Source: Paenibacillus rhizophilus | Lineage (GTDB): Bacteria > Bacillota > Bacilli > Paenibacillales > Paenibacillaceae | DNA: 64,000 nucleotides | Reading direction: 5' to 3' | Assembly (NCBI RefSeq): GCF_003854965.1 | Contig: NZ_RQPI01000003.1 | Coordinates: 1 to 64,000 of the forward strand | In this document: piece by piece, positions 54,856-63,126 of the stretch | How the letters are laid out: every line of letters begins with the position of its first letter | Numbering within the stretch: position 1 is the first letter of the stretch | The notes under the pieces: model-generated | What the model was told of the DNA's origin: nothing | Seen by the model: only the letters and a program-made list of their open reading frames with translations | The model's database searches: none | Position numbers and translations under genes: made by a program

Positions 54856-56334
54856 CTAATTCTTCGAGTACAGCTCTACGGCCTGCGTGTCCCAAATCGG
54901 ACTTATAAACTTCTCAATCGGTATGGTTAGAGGCTGCGGATAATTCTTGGCTTCCTCTCCAAAGTTATAAGGAATCTCGTGCACCGCTGTACCATCCATT
55001 GACTTAGAGACGCCGTAGCTGCTTGATGAGGTGGGATTAATCGCTTTTTTGTGCACTTTACCCTGCGCATCGGTGAAGCTGTCGGCCAGCCAGGTAATAG
55101 TGTTAAAATATTGGGCATTGTCAATCTTTTGCCGTAACAGAATTTCTCCCGTATCCGCATTGTTCTCCGACGTGGGCTCGACAAGTTCAAGACCGCTCCC
55201 CGGCGCTTCAATAATCTGTTTCTTGTTTAAATCGACGACAATTTTCATCTGATCCTTATCGACAGCCGAAATGCCGAAAGTTTTCAATGAGACGGAGTCT
55301 GGCTGGCTGTACTGGCTGTTCTTGAACACGAGCGTAGCCTTGGAATCGTCCGAGTAGACTTCGGAATTGTCAGATGTAATGATGCCGGGGTAATATAATT
55401 TTTCAGTAGTGTCCCCTTTTTTACTGATCAGAACAGGATTAATCAATTGGAAAATTCGTTTCTCGTTGCTCTTGTCATACTCCAAATCCACATAGGTGCT
55501 CAGCGGGGTATATAGCACTTGACGCACGTTGATTTTCTGTCCGTCCACGGTCAAGGTGCGATCAGCCGTTAACGTATGCTGCTGGTCTTTTAACATGTCG
55601 GGGTCAAGCTCGAACGCAATATCCAGATCAGTCCGGTACTTGCTTTTGCGGGAACCGCTGGAAGCGAGCGCCTCCTCTGAGGTCTCGGTAAGAGCAACAT
55701 GGAAGTTCACCTCCTTCGAATGAACCGATGGGGGAAGGTTGGTGGAGTATATAAAATCTACGGATTGGCCCGCCGGGATTCGGCTCTCGGGACCCAGCAT
55801 CATTAATATTGCGCCCTTATGCGGAAACGGGTCCTTAAAGTCTCCAAATAGAAGCGAGGTATCCGCGTGTATTACTTCTTTGTCCGTATTATTCTGGACG
55901 CTGTACAGGACAAACACTTTTCGGCCATCCGTAACAGCGCCGGCCACATCGACACGGTAGCCTTTGCTTTCCGCGCTCTGGCGAACCGGCTTTACGAGAT
56001 TCTGTTCCAGGGCGCTTGTAAGTGCAGGATCTAATCTGGAGCTCAAGCGGTACGCTTTGAAATCGTCCCAATTTTTAGTGCTGGCCGTTTGCACTGAATG
56101 TTCAGCAACTTCCTTTGCCGGTAATCCGATGGAAGAGAACGTAAGCAGAACTGCGGCCGCTGCGGCTACAACCACACCCGCTCCATATGAATAGATGCGC
56201 CGCTTCTCGCGCTTTTTCCCCTGCATGATTCCTTCTCGCATGGCGTTGTAGATTTTCATTTCCTGGAATGTTTCGGCGTGCCGGTTCACATCTTGGGCAT
56301 TCTGGCGCAGAATGCGTTCTTCTTTGTTTATCAT
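54856..56334 (-). CDS. Anti-sigma factor with DUF4179-type extracellular region
   Basis: 492 residues. A short cytoplasmic N-terminal part (about 1-47) should bind the sigma factor. One membrane helix (IYSYGAGVVVAAAAAVLLTF) and a large extracellular beta-rich region (about 85-492, DUF4179/DUF5643-like) follow. The sigma-factor gene lies 21 bases upstream, the usual order. I use the ATG at 56334 because an earlier ATG is only three bases from GGAGG. It should release the sigma factor on envelope stress; the trigger is unknown. Confidence 0.85.
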   Translation of the reverse strand: MINKEERILRQNAQDVNRHAETFQEMKIYNAMREGIMQGKKREKRRIYSYGAGVVVAAAAAVLLTFSSIGLPAKEVAEHSVQTASTKNWDDFKAYRLSSRLDPALTSALEQNLVKPVRQSAESKGYRVDVAGAVTDGRKVFVLYSVQNNTDKEVIHADTSLLFGDFKDPFPHKGAILMMLGPESRIPAGQSVDFIYSTNLPPSVHSKEVNFHVALTETSEEALASSGSRKSKYRTDLDIAFELDPDMLKDQQHTLTADRTLTVDGQKINVRQVLYTPLSTYVDLEYDKSNEKRIFQLINPVLISKKGDTTEKLYYPGIITSDNSEVYSDDSKATLVFKNSQYSQPDSVSLKTFGISAVDKDQMKIVVDLNKKQIIEAPGSGLELVEPTSENNADTGEILLRQKIDNAQYFNTITWLADSFTDAQGKVHKKAINPTSSSSYGVSKSMDGTAVHEIPYNFGEEAKNYPQPLTIPIEKFISPIWDTQAVELYSKN

Positions 56335-56355
56335 TTCCATTCGCCTCCCGTATGT

Positions 56356-56865
56356 CTACAGATACTTCCGAAGCTGTTTCAGTCCTTCGCGCAGCCAGGT
56401 TTTGATCGTGCCTTCGGGTTTTTTCAGCACCTTTGCAATTTGGGCCGTTGTCATGTCCTGGTAGTATTTTAGGATCACGGCATGCCGGTATCTCGGCTTC
56501 ATCCGATTCATCGCCCGTTCCAGGTCGATCCGTTCGTTGCTTTTCATTTCCTGCACCGCTTCCTCCACCAGCTTCTCCGCTGGAAACATGCGCTTTTTGC
56601 GCCGGAGTTCATCCATGCAGCAGTTGATGGTAATCCGGATTAGCCAGGGCGTAAAGGCCTGCTCGTCCTTGAGCTTTTTGCGCTTCATCCATGCCCGGCA
56701 TGACGCTTCCTGCACCACTTCCAGCGCGTCCGTTTCTGTTCCCAGGTAGCTGAAAGCGATCGCGTACATTTTGCGGTGTTCGACGTACAGGCGCTCAAAA
56801 AAAGTTTCTTCATCCATCAGCGCAAAATCCGCCAACAGGGCCTCGTCCATTGTATTGTCCACCAT
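56356..56865 (-). CDS. ECF-type RNA polymerase sigma factor
   Basis: 169 residues. Region 2 (about 25-90; YVEHRKMYAIAFSYLGTETDALEVVQEASCRAW) recognises the -10, and region 4 (about 110-167; YRHAVILKYYQDMTTAQIAKVLKKPEGTIKTWLREGLKQL) recognises the -35. Region 3 is absent, as in extracytoplasmic-function sigmas. The ATG at 56865 follows GGGGGAG. It is paired with the anti-sigma gene downstream. I could not assign an autoregulatory promoter in the 56866-57000 region with confidence. Confidence 0.93.
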   Translation of the reverse strand: MVDNTMDEALLADFALMDEETFFERLYVEHRKMYAIAFSYLGTETDALEVVQEASCRAWMKRKKLKDEQAFTPWLIRITINCCMDELRRKKRMFPAEKLVEEAVQEMKSNERIDLERAMNRMKPRYRHAVILKYYQDMTTAQIAKVLKKPEGTIKTWLREGLKQLRKYL

Positions 56866-57191
56866 TCACCACTCCCCCTCTTTCTTTATTAGTGTTGGTA
56901 TTGGGAAGAAGTCATCTATTATTAGGTTCTTAAAGTAAGACGCAGTTGGCCGGAAAAACGATTGATTTTTTTATGCAGCCCTATTATTTTACAGTAGATT
57001 AACAAGTATGCTATGATGGAGTGAACTCGGCTGAAAATTTGTCATACTTTATATTCTTTTGTTCTTAAATGATAGATATAGTGAAATTTTCGTTTACAAA
57101 CACCCCGTCCGGGGTGTTTTCTTTGAAATATCTGAATATGATCAGAAGCAAGGGGTGCAAGGGAAAGAGCAAGAGAGAGGAGTGCGATCGC
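56866..57191. other. Divergent region with possible short transcript
   Basis: No gene is seen. On the plus strand a SigA-like promoter, TTTACA at 56988-56993 and TATGAT at 57012-57017 (18-base spacer), is followed about 80 bases later by a hairpin, ACACCCCG/CGGGGTGT with TTTTCTTT (57098-57124). This could give a short RNA of roughly 100 bases or an attenuated leader for the TVP38-type gene at 57192. Confidence 0.5.
57098..57124 (+). terminator. Terminator-like hairpin in the leader of the TVP38-type gene
   Basis: AACACCCCG and CGGGGTGTT enclose a tight loop and run into TTTCTTT. It precedes the gene start by about 70 bases, with no plus-strand gene upstream to terminate. Confidence 0.7.
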
Positions 57192-57803
57192 ATGACGGAC
57201 ACGATAAACGCATGGATTGATTGGCTGCTGCAGGCGCTGGGCCTTAGCGGGCCGGCAATTCTCCTGGTTACGATCCCGCTCGCGCTCCTTCAGAGCCTGT
57301 TTGGATTTTTTCCGTTCGTTATATTGATCGTGCTGCATGTCTCGGTATTTGATGTGATCGGCGGGATGCTGATCAGCTGGCTGGTCTGTAACCTGGGAGG
57401 GCTGTTCGTATTTTATCTGTCCCGTCGGTATTTGTTTCATTGGTTTGACCGGAAATGGGGCAGGAAGCTGAAGCGTTATGACAAATGGCAGCGTTATTTG
57501 AACCGTTACGGCATCTGGACGCTGGTGCTGCTTCGCACAATACCGATCATCCCGAATAATGTCATTAATATTATGTCGGCGGTGTCGCCACTGCCCCTCC
57601 CGGCTTTTGTCTGGGGAACGTCGCTTGGAAACCTGTCTTACATCTGGTTCTTCGGCACAATCAGTTCTTCCCTTATCGTCCCGCGAGAGGAGTGGAGCTT
57701 CTATCTGACCGGTTACGGTCTGTTCGTTGTTGTGCTGGTTGTCGTATTTTTCTGGAAGCATTGGGGCCATCTGCAGGAGGATAAGCGGGAGCGGATGGTT
57801 TGA
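57192..57803 (+). CDS. TVP38/TMEM64 (DedA-like) membrane protein
   Basis: 203 residues, about five hydrophobic segments. The family's re-entrant core is visible: FFPFVILIVLHVSVFDVIGGMLISWLVCNLGGLFVFYLSRRY, then the conserved NRYGIWTLVLLRTIPIIPNNVINIMSAVSP, the SNARE-associated/VTT domain signature (R..P..P...N..AG-like). Members act in lipid scrambling or envelope homeostasis. The ATG at 57192 behind AGGAGTG is the start; upstream in-frame codons cross the terminator hairpin. Confidence 0.88.
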   Translation: MTDTINAWIDWLLQALGLSGPAILLVTIPLALLQSLFGFFPFVILIVLHVSVFDVIGGMLISWLVCNLGGLFVFYLSRRYLFHWFDRKWGRKLKRYDKWQRYLNRYGIWTLVLLRTIPIIPNNVINIMSAVSPLPLPAFVWGTSLGNLSYIWFFGTISSSLIVPREEWSFYLTGYGLFVVVLVVVFFWKHWGHLQEDKRERMV

Positions 57804-57958
57804 TTCGGCTTATAAAAAATAGAAACGTTTGCGCAGCGAAATGGAACGCTTGTCAGGCATACCGTGCCGGATAAGCGTTCTTCTTTTTTGGGCGGGCGTT
57901 GAATACGATACATAGAGAAGGCGGCTTGACCGCCGAAAGCGGCGGGAGGGACACGCTT

Positions 57959-59107
57959 ATGGGCAGAATCAAAAAATGGGGAAACCGGCGGCTTCAGCTG
58001 CCATCTTTCGGACGGCTGCGCCTGCCGCGGATCAGCTTCACGCCGCCCGAGCGAAAAAGCTCGTTCAAGTCAGGCGGCTCCGGCATTTTTCGGCCGGTAC
58101 AGCGGAGGGGCGAGCGCGGCGGATTCGGGGATGGGGGATGGATGAAGCTGCGGCCGGGGGGAGCACGCTTCAAGTCCAGGCCGGCCAGGACTTCGCGTCA
58201 GGCGGGTTACTGGAGCGAGCGGCCGAAAAGCGGCGGACGGCCGGGGCAAACGGCGGGGGGACGGCAGCGCAGACCAGGGAGACGCCGCCGGTTCTGGCTA
58301 GCCGCGGTTCTGTTGACCCTGGCCGCAGTTATGTTCGGCCTTGGCTATGTGGAACGGCACCTGACGCCGCCGATCATCCATCTGGCGCAAATCCGGGTGA
58401 AGCAGGTCGCGACCGAGGCAATTAACAAGGCCATCGCTTCCCAGGTGGCAAGCGGCAGCAGCGCCGAGAAGCTGATCGACTGGAAGACGGACAGTGCGGG
58501 AAAAGTCTCCGGCTTTATGCTCAACTATTCGGAGCATATGCGCATTACTTCCCAGGCGGCGGAAGTGATTCAGTCCACCCTGGACGGCCTGCACAATCAA
58601 ACCGAGCATATTCCGCTCGGCCAAGCGCTGGACAGTCCGCTGATCGCATCCTTCGGGCCGGATGTTCCGATCAAGATCGAGCCGCAGGGCGCGGTTAAGG
58701 TCGAACTGAATACCCGCCAGCAAAATGCGGGAATCAACATGATCCTGGTCGAAGTATATATTCACATCGTTACCGAGGTGGCGGTGGTCGTCCCGTTTGA
58801 CATGGAGCCTCAGGTGGTCGATACGGAAATTCCCGTCTCTTATCTGATGGTCGTCGGGGACGTCCCGATGTATTACTACGACAACCAGGGCAAACCTGTC
58901 GGTTCTGGAAGCGCGGGCGCGCCGAATATCGCGCTGCCCGCCCCGTCCTCCGGCGGGGTAAGCACGCAGGGCTCAAGCGGCGGCGCTGCCGCCCCAGGCG
59001 GGAGCGGTGCGCAAAGCCCGGGCGCGCAGAGCGGCCCGGCGGCCGGGGCTCCGGCGGGGAGCGGCACCGCCGGAAGCGGTGGCGCGCCGTTCACGGCGGA
59101 GCCGTAA
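57959..59107 (+). CDS. yunB: Sporulation protein YunB with long disordered extensions
   Basis: 382 residues, versus about 250 for Bacillus YunB. The core (about 95-300) has a membrane helix (FWLAAVLLTLAAVMFGLGYV) and the YunB domain (HLTPPIIHLAQIRVKQVATEAINKAI, then NYSEHMRITSQAAEVIQSTLD and IPVSYLMVVGDVPMYYYDNQ). YunB is a mother-cell sporulation protein. Odd features are a ~90-residue Arg/Gly-rich basic N-terminal arm (RGERGG, GRQRRPGRRRR) and an ~80-residue Gly/Ala/Ser/Pro tail. GGAGGG lies eight bases before the ATG. Function of the extensions is unknown. Confidence 0.88.
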   Translation: MGRIKKWGNRRLQLPSFGRLRLPRISFTPPERKSSFKSGGSGIFRPVQRRGERGGFGDGGWMKLRPGGARFKSRPARTSRQAGYWSERPKSGGRPGQTAGGRQRRPGRRRRFWLAAVLLTLAAVMFGLGYVERHLTPPIIHLAQIRVKQVATEAINKAIASQVASGSSAEKLIDWKTDSAGKVSGFMLNYSEHMRITSQAAEVIQSTLDGLHNQTEHIPLGQALDSPLIASFGPDVPIKIEPQGAVKVELNTRQQNAGINMILVEVYIHIVTEVAVVVPFDMEPQVVDTEIPVSYLMVVGDVPMYYYDNQGKPVGSGSAGAPNIALPAPSSGGVSTQGSSGGAAAPGGSGAQSPGAQSGPAAGAPAGSGTAGSGGAPFTAEP

Positions 59108-59454
59108 GCGGGCGGGCGAGGGTGCTGGCCCGGGTGCGAAGCCAGGGCCAGCAGAGCGGCGCAAGCGGCGGCGGTGGCGGGAGCTGCGGCCGGTAGTGAA
59201 GCCCGCACCGCGGGAGCGGGGCGGATAGCGGCCAGCCCGCTGAAGGGCCAGCCGAAAGCGGATGCGCTGTATGAACGGGAATTTCTCCCGTTTAACAGCC
59301 CAATATCTTCTGGATTTTCAAATGAACTGGAAAAACTCCTGCTTATTTCCCTGTTTTGACTATTTTACGGTGCAGGAGATAGAGTAAGCTGGAGTTTTTC
59401 CGTCTTAATGTATTGTTTGGAGTTAAATACGAGAATTAAGCGGGAGGATTTCCG
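59108..59454. other. Intergenic stretch after yunB
   Basis: About 350 bases. The first half is GC-rich, Gly/Ala-codon-like sequence resembling the yunB tail; the second half is AT-rich. A hairpin, AACGGGA/TCCCGTT around ATTTC (59274-59292), is the only structure seen and lacks a clear T tract. No gene is supported. Confidence 0.4.
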
Positions 59455-60126
59455 TTACAGAAAGTAATCGAGCACGCCATTGGCCAATTCATAGCCGACC
59501 GCCCTCTCACTTTTGCCGCGCCGGACGGGGATCAGCCAGCCCTTGGCGCACAGCTTTTTCAGCAAGTGGACTGCCGTTTTGGAGTCGACTTCAAAATGCC
59601 GGACGACATCAACCGGTCGAAGGGGTTTGGCGGCGTGAATGGCAAGACGCACAATTTCTTTCTCGGCAAGCACCGCTCTGGAGACGGGCGCAACCGATGG
59701 CCTGTAGCGGCTCAGCACCATGCGCAGCAAGGTGACGCATAACTGTGGACGCTGTTCAATATCGTCATAGGCAAAGGAAATAACCTGATATCCCATTGCA
59801 TGAAGAAAGGTTTCCCGGTTCAATTCATTGCAATATTTCATTCGGTCCATATCGCGCACATGCGGGCCGAAGCCTTTTACCTCAATAATCAGCTTGGTGC
59901 ATCCGGGGAGCCAGGCAAAGTCGGCAAAATAAGACCTGCCGCGCCAATCCAGCACCTCATACTCGGGATGAAGATCATCCATATGGCCCATCAAAGGCCA
60001 CCAGACCTGTTCCAGAAACTGCGATTCGGCGTGCCGATGCCCTCTCTTCAGCCTGGATTGGCGTTCTCCTGTCCGGTGTGCAAGATGATATTGAATAAAC
60101 TGCTGATAGGCTTCGTTAAAGTCCAT
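59455..60126 (-). CDS. PD-(D/E)XK nuclease-like protein with winged-helix tail
   Basis: 223 residues. The N-terminal half looks like a DUF559/restriction-endonuclease fold: Asp69 in YFADFAWLPG and Glu82-x-Lys84 in LIIEVKGFG fit the PD-(D/E)XK metal site, and FLHAMGYQVISFAYDDIEQRP supplies the later strand. The C-terminal half (about 145-215) reads as a winged helix (LRPVDVVRHFEVDSKTAVHLLKKLCAKGWL). It could be a DNA-repair or Vsr-like endonuclease with its own DNA-binding domain. GGGGAGG precedes the start. Transcription appears to pass a terminator-like leader hairpin. Not part of a restriction cluster. Confidence 0.75.
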   Translation of the reverse strand: MDFNEAYQQFIQYHLAHRTGERQSRLKRGHRHAESQFLEQVWWPLMGHMDDLHPEYEVLDWRGRSYFADFAWLPGCTKLIIEVKGFGPHVRDMDRMKYCNELNRETFLHAMGYQVISFAYDDIEQRPQLCVTLLRMVLSRYRPSVAPVSRAVLAEKEIVRLAIHAAKPLRPVDVVRHFEVDSKTAVHLLKKLCAKGWLIPVRRGKSERAVGYELANGVLDYFL

Positions 60127-60138
60127 GTTTTCCTCCCC

Positions 60139-60186
60139 AAAAATAAAAAACGTCCCGGCTCACTCGGTTGAGTGAAACGGGACGTT
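60139..60186 (-). terminator. Terminator hairpin in the leader of the nuclease-like gene
   Basis: On the minus strand AACGTCCCG pairs with CGGGACGTT, with an inner CACTC/GAGTG stem, followed by TTTTTTATTTTT and, 16 bases on, the start codon of the nuclease-like gene. It ends only about 12 bases before that gene's start and no minus-strand gene lies upstream. Confidence 0.8.
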
Positions 60187-60201
60187 CTTCGTCATAGGCC
60201 A

Positions 60202-60207
60202 ATTATA
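60202..60207 (-). promoter_or_regulatory. -10 box of nuclease-like gene
   Basis: A perfect TATAAT on the minus strand. The -35 at a 17-base spacing (TTCCGC) is weak. Transcription would begin near 60195, only about ten bases before the terminator hairpin. Confidence 0.5.
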
Positions 60208-60412
60208 ATGCAGTTCTGCATCGGCGGAAAGGAGAAAAACCATCGAATTCCTTCATCGACCTTCACTATCCCGTAATGAACTGCAATCCTCCATTGCCGG
60301 TTTTAAACTTCACATCAGCAGACTTTGTATCCCCTCTACGCCAGGCTTATAATAAACTCAACCAATGTGTAATAACCGAAGCAAGAGAACCGCCGCGAAA
60401 AGAGGAATGGTC

Positions 60413-61080
60413 ATGGAACGCTGTCTGTTCATCCACGGTTTACCGGAGGTATATTTGAAATCGAGCCTCTGTCGGAATATTTGAAACAGCATCATTGTCT
60501 AACCCATACATTCACGCTGAAGGGGCACACCGGCCGAAGGGCCGATATGCTGCGGGCCAATCGGGAGGATTGGTATCGGCAGGCGGGGAACGAACTGGAG
60601 GAGCTTGCGCAGAGCGGGCAGGGCGTGCATATCATCGGCTTTTCAATGGGGGCGCTGATCGCTTCCCATCTGGCCGTCCGCTACAAAAGCCTGGTCAAAT
60701 CGCTGACCTTGCTGGCCGCTCCGGTATTTCCGCTGAATCCGGCCGAAATTATCAAGACGCTGGGCAGCTTCTCGATGCTGAAGAACTATGTGAGCAAGTT
60801 CGGCTCGACTCCGGTGCATGCCAACCGCGAATTTGGCAGGATCGTCCGCGAGAGCTTTGACCTGTACCCGCAGATCGAAGCGCCGACGCTGATTGTGCAG
60901 GGAACAAGCGACCATCTGGTCAAAACCAAGAGCGCGGCCTATCTAAAGCGGCATATCGGTTCATCCGACAAGGAGATTCTGCTGATCGAGCGCAGCGGGC
61001 ATCTGCTGTGCTACTGCGAGGAGAAGGACAAGGTCTTGGGCGAGGTTCTCCAGTTTATCCGCAGCGCCGCTTCAAACTGA
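60413..61080 (+). pseudogene. Alpha/beta hydrolase, frameshifted near the N-terminus
   Basis: An ATG at 60413 behind AGAGGAA opens MERCLFIHGL and soon stops. Inserting one base in the TTT at 60439-60441 restores IHGF-TGGIFEIEPLSEYLKQHH, which runs into the frame open to 61080. The restored ~223-residue protein is a serine hydrolase: oxyanion HGFTGG, nucleophile Ser in IIGFSMGALIA, acid Asp in QGTSDHLVK, base His in IERSGHLL. It resembles carboxylesterase/monoacylglycerol-lipase types. Without the shift, the internal frame lacks the oxyanion strand. Either a real mutation or a base-call error in a T run. Confidence 0.75.
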
Positions 61081-61123
61081 CCCGGGTTCCCTCGCATCTT
61101 CCCGATAAGCGGTCCAACTGCGT

Positions 61124-61156
61124 TAAGCCTTTCCCAATCATGGGAGGGGCTTTTTT
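61124..61156 (+). terminator. Terminator after the hydrolase gene
   Basis: AAGCCTTTCCCA pairs (with G-U pairs) with TGGGAGGGGCTT, then TTTTTT. It is closely similar to the terminator at 61933. Confidence 0.85.
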
Positions 61157-61229
61157 GCTGCTCCGTTAAAAGCATAAATATGGTAAAATTAACTTAAATA
61201 TTTCCAATTCATTTGAAAAGGTGGCTGCT

Positions 61230-61886
61230 ATGCGAATAATCCCCTCCTTGTTAAGCGCAACGTTTCTTTCATTGGTCATCATTACGGGATGCACTTCATC
61301 CGCGTCTAAGACTCCGCCCGAGAGCACAATCCGTGTATCCGAAGCTACAGCTGCCGCACCCGAAAGCACAACCCCTGCACCTGGAAATACAGCTATCGCA
61401 CCCGAGAGCACAGCTGACGCATCGGACAGTACGGCCAGCCCAAATGAAAACACAGACGCCGCCGAAGATAACGAGGCTGTTCAAGCCGCAGAGAGGTACA
61501 TACATGCGGAGTACCAAATTAAGGCGTCCGAAGATATACTGTCCGAAGAATCGGTCCGGAAGCGAAATGAAGAGATGAAGCCTTTTTTAACGGACTATTT
61601 TTATCAAAAGGCGGTCGATAACCGTTACACACTTTTACCGTTGCAAGTTGCCCATAAACAGAATCTTTCCTTAATACCGGCAAATCTCCAATTTAATCTT
61701 GAAGAGCACAAAAAAGATACGGTCGAGTTAAAATATACGTTGGATCTTTTATTGTTGGATCAGCAAGGCAAGGAAATGAAGCGAATCCCTTTGGAGGGTA
61801 TACTTACACTTTTTAACGTAAATGGGCAATGGCTTGTACAAGGCGACAGATTTGATGCTCCCGCATTGGAGAAACTAATCGTCTGA
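61230..61886 (+). CDS. Lipoprotein with Pro/Glu/Ser/Thr-rich linker
   Basis: 218 residues. Signal peptide with lipobox ITGC (SATFLSLVIITGC), then a ~55-residue low-complexity linker containing repeated PEST-like units (PPEST, APEST, APGNT, APEST, DASDST), then a globular domain (about 80-218; AERYIHAEYQIKASEDILSEE, NLSLIPANLQFNLEEHKKD, LTLFNVNGQWLVQGDRF) that looks like a small NTF2-like or secreted beta domain. Family not recognised. The ATG at 61230 follows AAAAGGTGG. Probably exposed at the cell surface. Confidence 0.8.
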   Translation: MRIIPSLLSATFLSLVIITGCTSSASKTPPESTIRVSEATAAAPESTTPAPGNTAIAPESTADASDSTASPNENTDAAEDNEAVQAAERYIHAEYQIKASEDILSEESVRKRNEEMKPFLTDYFYQKAVDNRYTLLPLQVAHKQNLSLIPANLQFNLEEHKKDTVELKYTLDLLLLDQQGKEMKRIPLEGILTLFNVNGQWLVQGDRFDAPALEKLIV

Positions 61887-61932
61887 ATTCCCAATTTTCC
61901 CGCGTTTTCCCGATATGGGAACCATTCCGCCG

Positions 61933-61962
61933 AGCCTTTCCCATTATGGGAAGGGCTTTTTG
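61933..61962 (+). terminator. Terminator after the lipoprotein gene
   Basis: AGCCTTTCCCA and TGGGAAGGGCT form a perfect 11-base stem with a TTA loop, followed by TTTTT. Nearly the same sequence as the terminator at 61124-61156. Confidence 0.88.
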
Positions 61963-62013
61963 GTGCTGCGTTTCGTATTCGGCCATTTAACGGCTTCTTA
62001 TCAGACTTAATTT

Positions 62014-62030
62014 TTGGCACGGAAATTGCA
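62014..62030 (+). promoter_or_regulatory. Sigma-54 (SigL) promoter of acetoin dehydrogenase operon
   Basis: TTGGCACGGAAATTGCA matches the -24/-12 consensus TTGGCACN5TTGCA exactly (GG and GC 10 bases apart). It lies about 110 bases before the acoA start. Sigma-54 promoters need an enhancer-binding activator, expected to be AcoR here; no AcoR gene lies in the window. Confidence 0.9.
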
Positions 62031-62139
62031 TCTTTATATAAATGAAGGCCAATTTAATCCAGGGGAGGCGCTTTAGGGGAACGGGGCATCCATGAAAGAA
62101 CCGGCAGCAGGGCCTATAAATGAAACGGGAGGGATTCAC

Positions 62140-63126
62140 TTGAGCATTCCAAAAGAATTGTTGAGTGAGATGTACCGGAAAATGCTGAGCATTCGCAAGT
62201 TTGAAAAGACGGCTTCGGTCTTCTTCGCGGAAGGCAAGATTCCGGGCTTTGTGCATTTATATATCGGGGAAGAAGCGATCGCCGTCGGCGCCTGCGCCAA
62301 CTTAAGGGACGACGACTATATTACCAGCACCCACCGGGGGCATGGGCATATCGTTGCCAAAGGCGGAAATCTGAAGTACATGATGGCGGAACTGTTCGGC
62401 AAAGAAACAGGTTATTGTAAAGGAAAAGGAGGGTCCATGCACATTGCCGACGCGGAACTGGGCATCCTTGGCGCCAACGGCATTGTCGGGGCCGGACACT
62501 TGATCGCGACGGGAGCGGCCTGGAGCGCAAAGTACAGAGGAACAGACCAAGTGAGCGTGTGCTTTTTTGGAGACGCTTCCACCAACCAAAGTACCTTCCA
62601 TGAGGCGATGAATCTGGCCAGCCTGTGGAAGCTTCCGGTGATTTTTGTTTGCGAAAACAATTTGTACGGCATCTCCGTCAGCCAGGCGAGACACCAGAAT
62701 ATTCAGGATATTTCGCAGCGGGCCATCGGCTACGGCATGCCTGCGCTTACCGCGGACGGCAACGATGTGCTCACGGTCTACGAGAAGGTGGGCGAAGCGG
62801 TGAACCGGGCGCGGGCGGGCGAAGGGCCGACTCTGCTTGAATTTAAGACGTATAGACAGCACGGCCATTTTGAAGGAGATTCGGGCGCTTACCGGCCGAA
62901 GGAGGAAGTGGAGGCTTGGCTGCAAAAAGACCCGCTTCCAAGACTCGAAAGCCATCTGCTGGAGAACGGCATCCTGACAGAGGAGGAACTTGAGGCTACC
63001 CGGCAGGAGGTCGAGGAGGAGATCCGGGAAGCGCTGGAGTTCGCCGACGCAAGCCCGTATCCGGCTCCGGAGTCTTCCGTGCAGGATATTTACTCCGATT
63101 TGATTGAGGAGGCGCGAATCAGATGA
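62140..63126 (+). CDS. acoA: Acetoin dehydrogenase E1 component, alpha subunit
   Basis: 328 residues. Thiamine-diphosphate-dependent E1 alpha: GFVHLYIGEEAIAVGAC and STHRGHGHIVAKG near the cofactor, KGGSMHI, the ThDP/Mg motif GDASTNQSTFHEAMNLASLWKLPVIFVCENN, and LEFKTYRQHGHFEGD. With AcoB it cleaves acetoin to acetaldehyde and an acetyl group passed to E2. The start is TTG 62140, six bases after GGAGGG; an ATG at 62092 lacks a ribosome site. The sigma-54 promoter distinguishes it from pyruvate dehydrogenase. It overlaps acoB by four bases. Confidence 0.9.
   Translation: MSIPKELLSEMYRKMLSIRKFEKTASVFFAEGKIPGFVHLYIGEEAIAVGACANLRDDDYITSTHRGHGHIVAKGGNLKYMMAELFGKETGYCKGKGGSMHIADAELGILGANGIVGAGHLIATGAAWSAKYRGTDQVSVCFFGDASTNQSTFHEAMNLASLWKLPVIFVCENNLYGISVSQARHQNIQDISQRAIGYGMPALTADGNDVLTVYEKVGEAVNRARAGEGPTLLEFKTYRQHGHFEGDSGAYRPKEEVEAWLQKDPLPRLESHLLENGILTEEELEATRQEVEEEIREALEFADASPYPAPESSVQDIYSDLIEEARIR

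Noticed and set aside
57042..57770. 242-codon minus-strand frame
   Set aside because: Antisense to the TVP38-type gene and composed of low-information polar residues.
59007..59228. Arg/Ala/Gly-rich frames across the yunB tail and beyond
   Set aside because: They are GC-skew artefacts of the low-complexity tail with no start signals.
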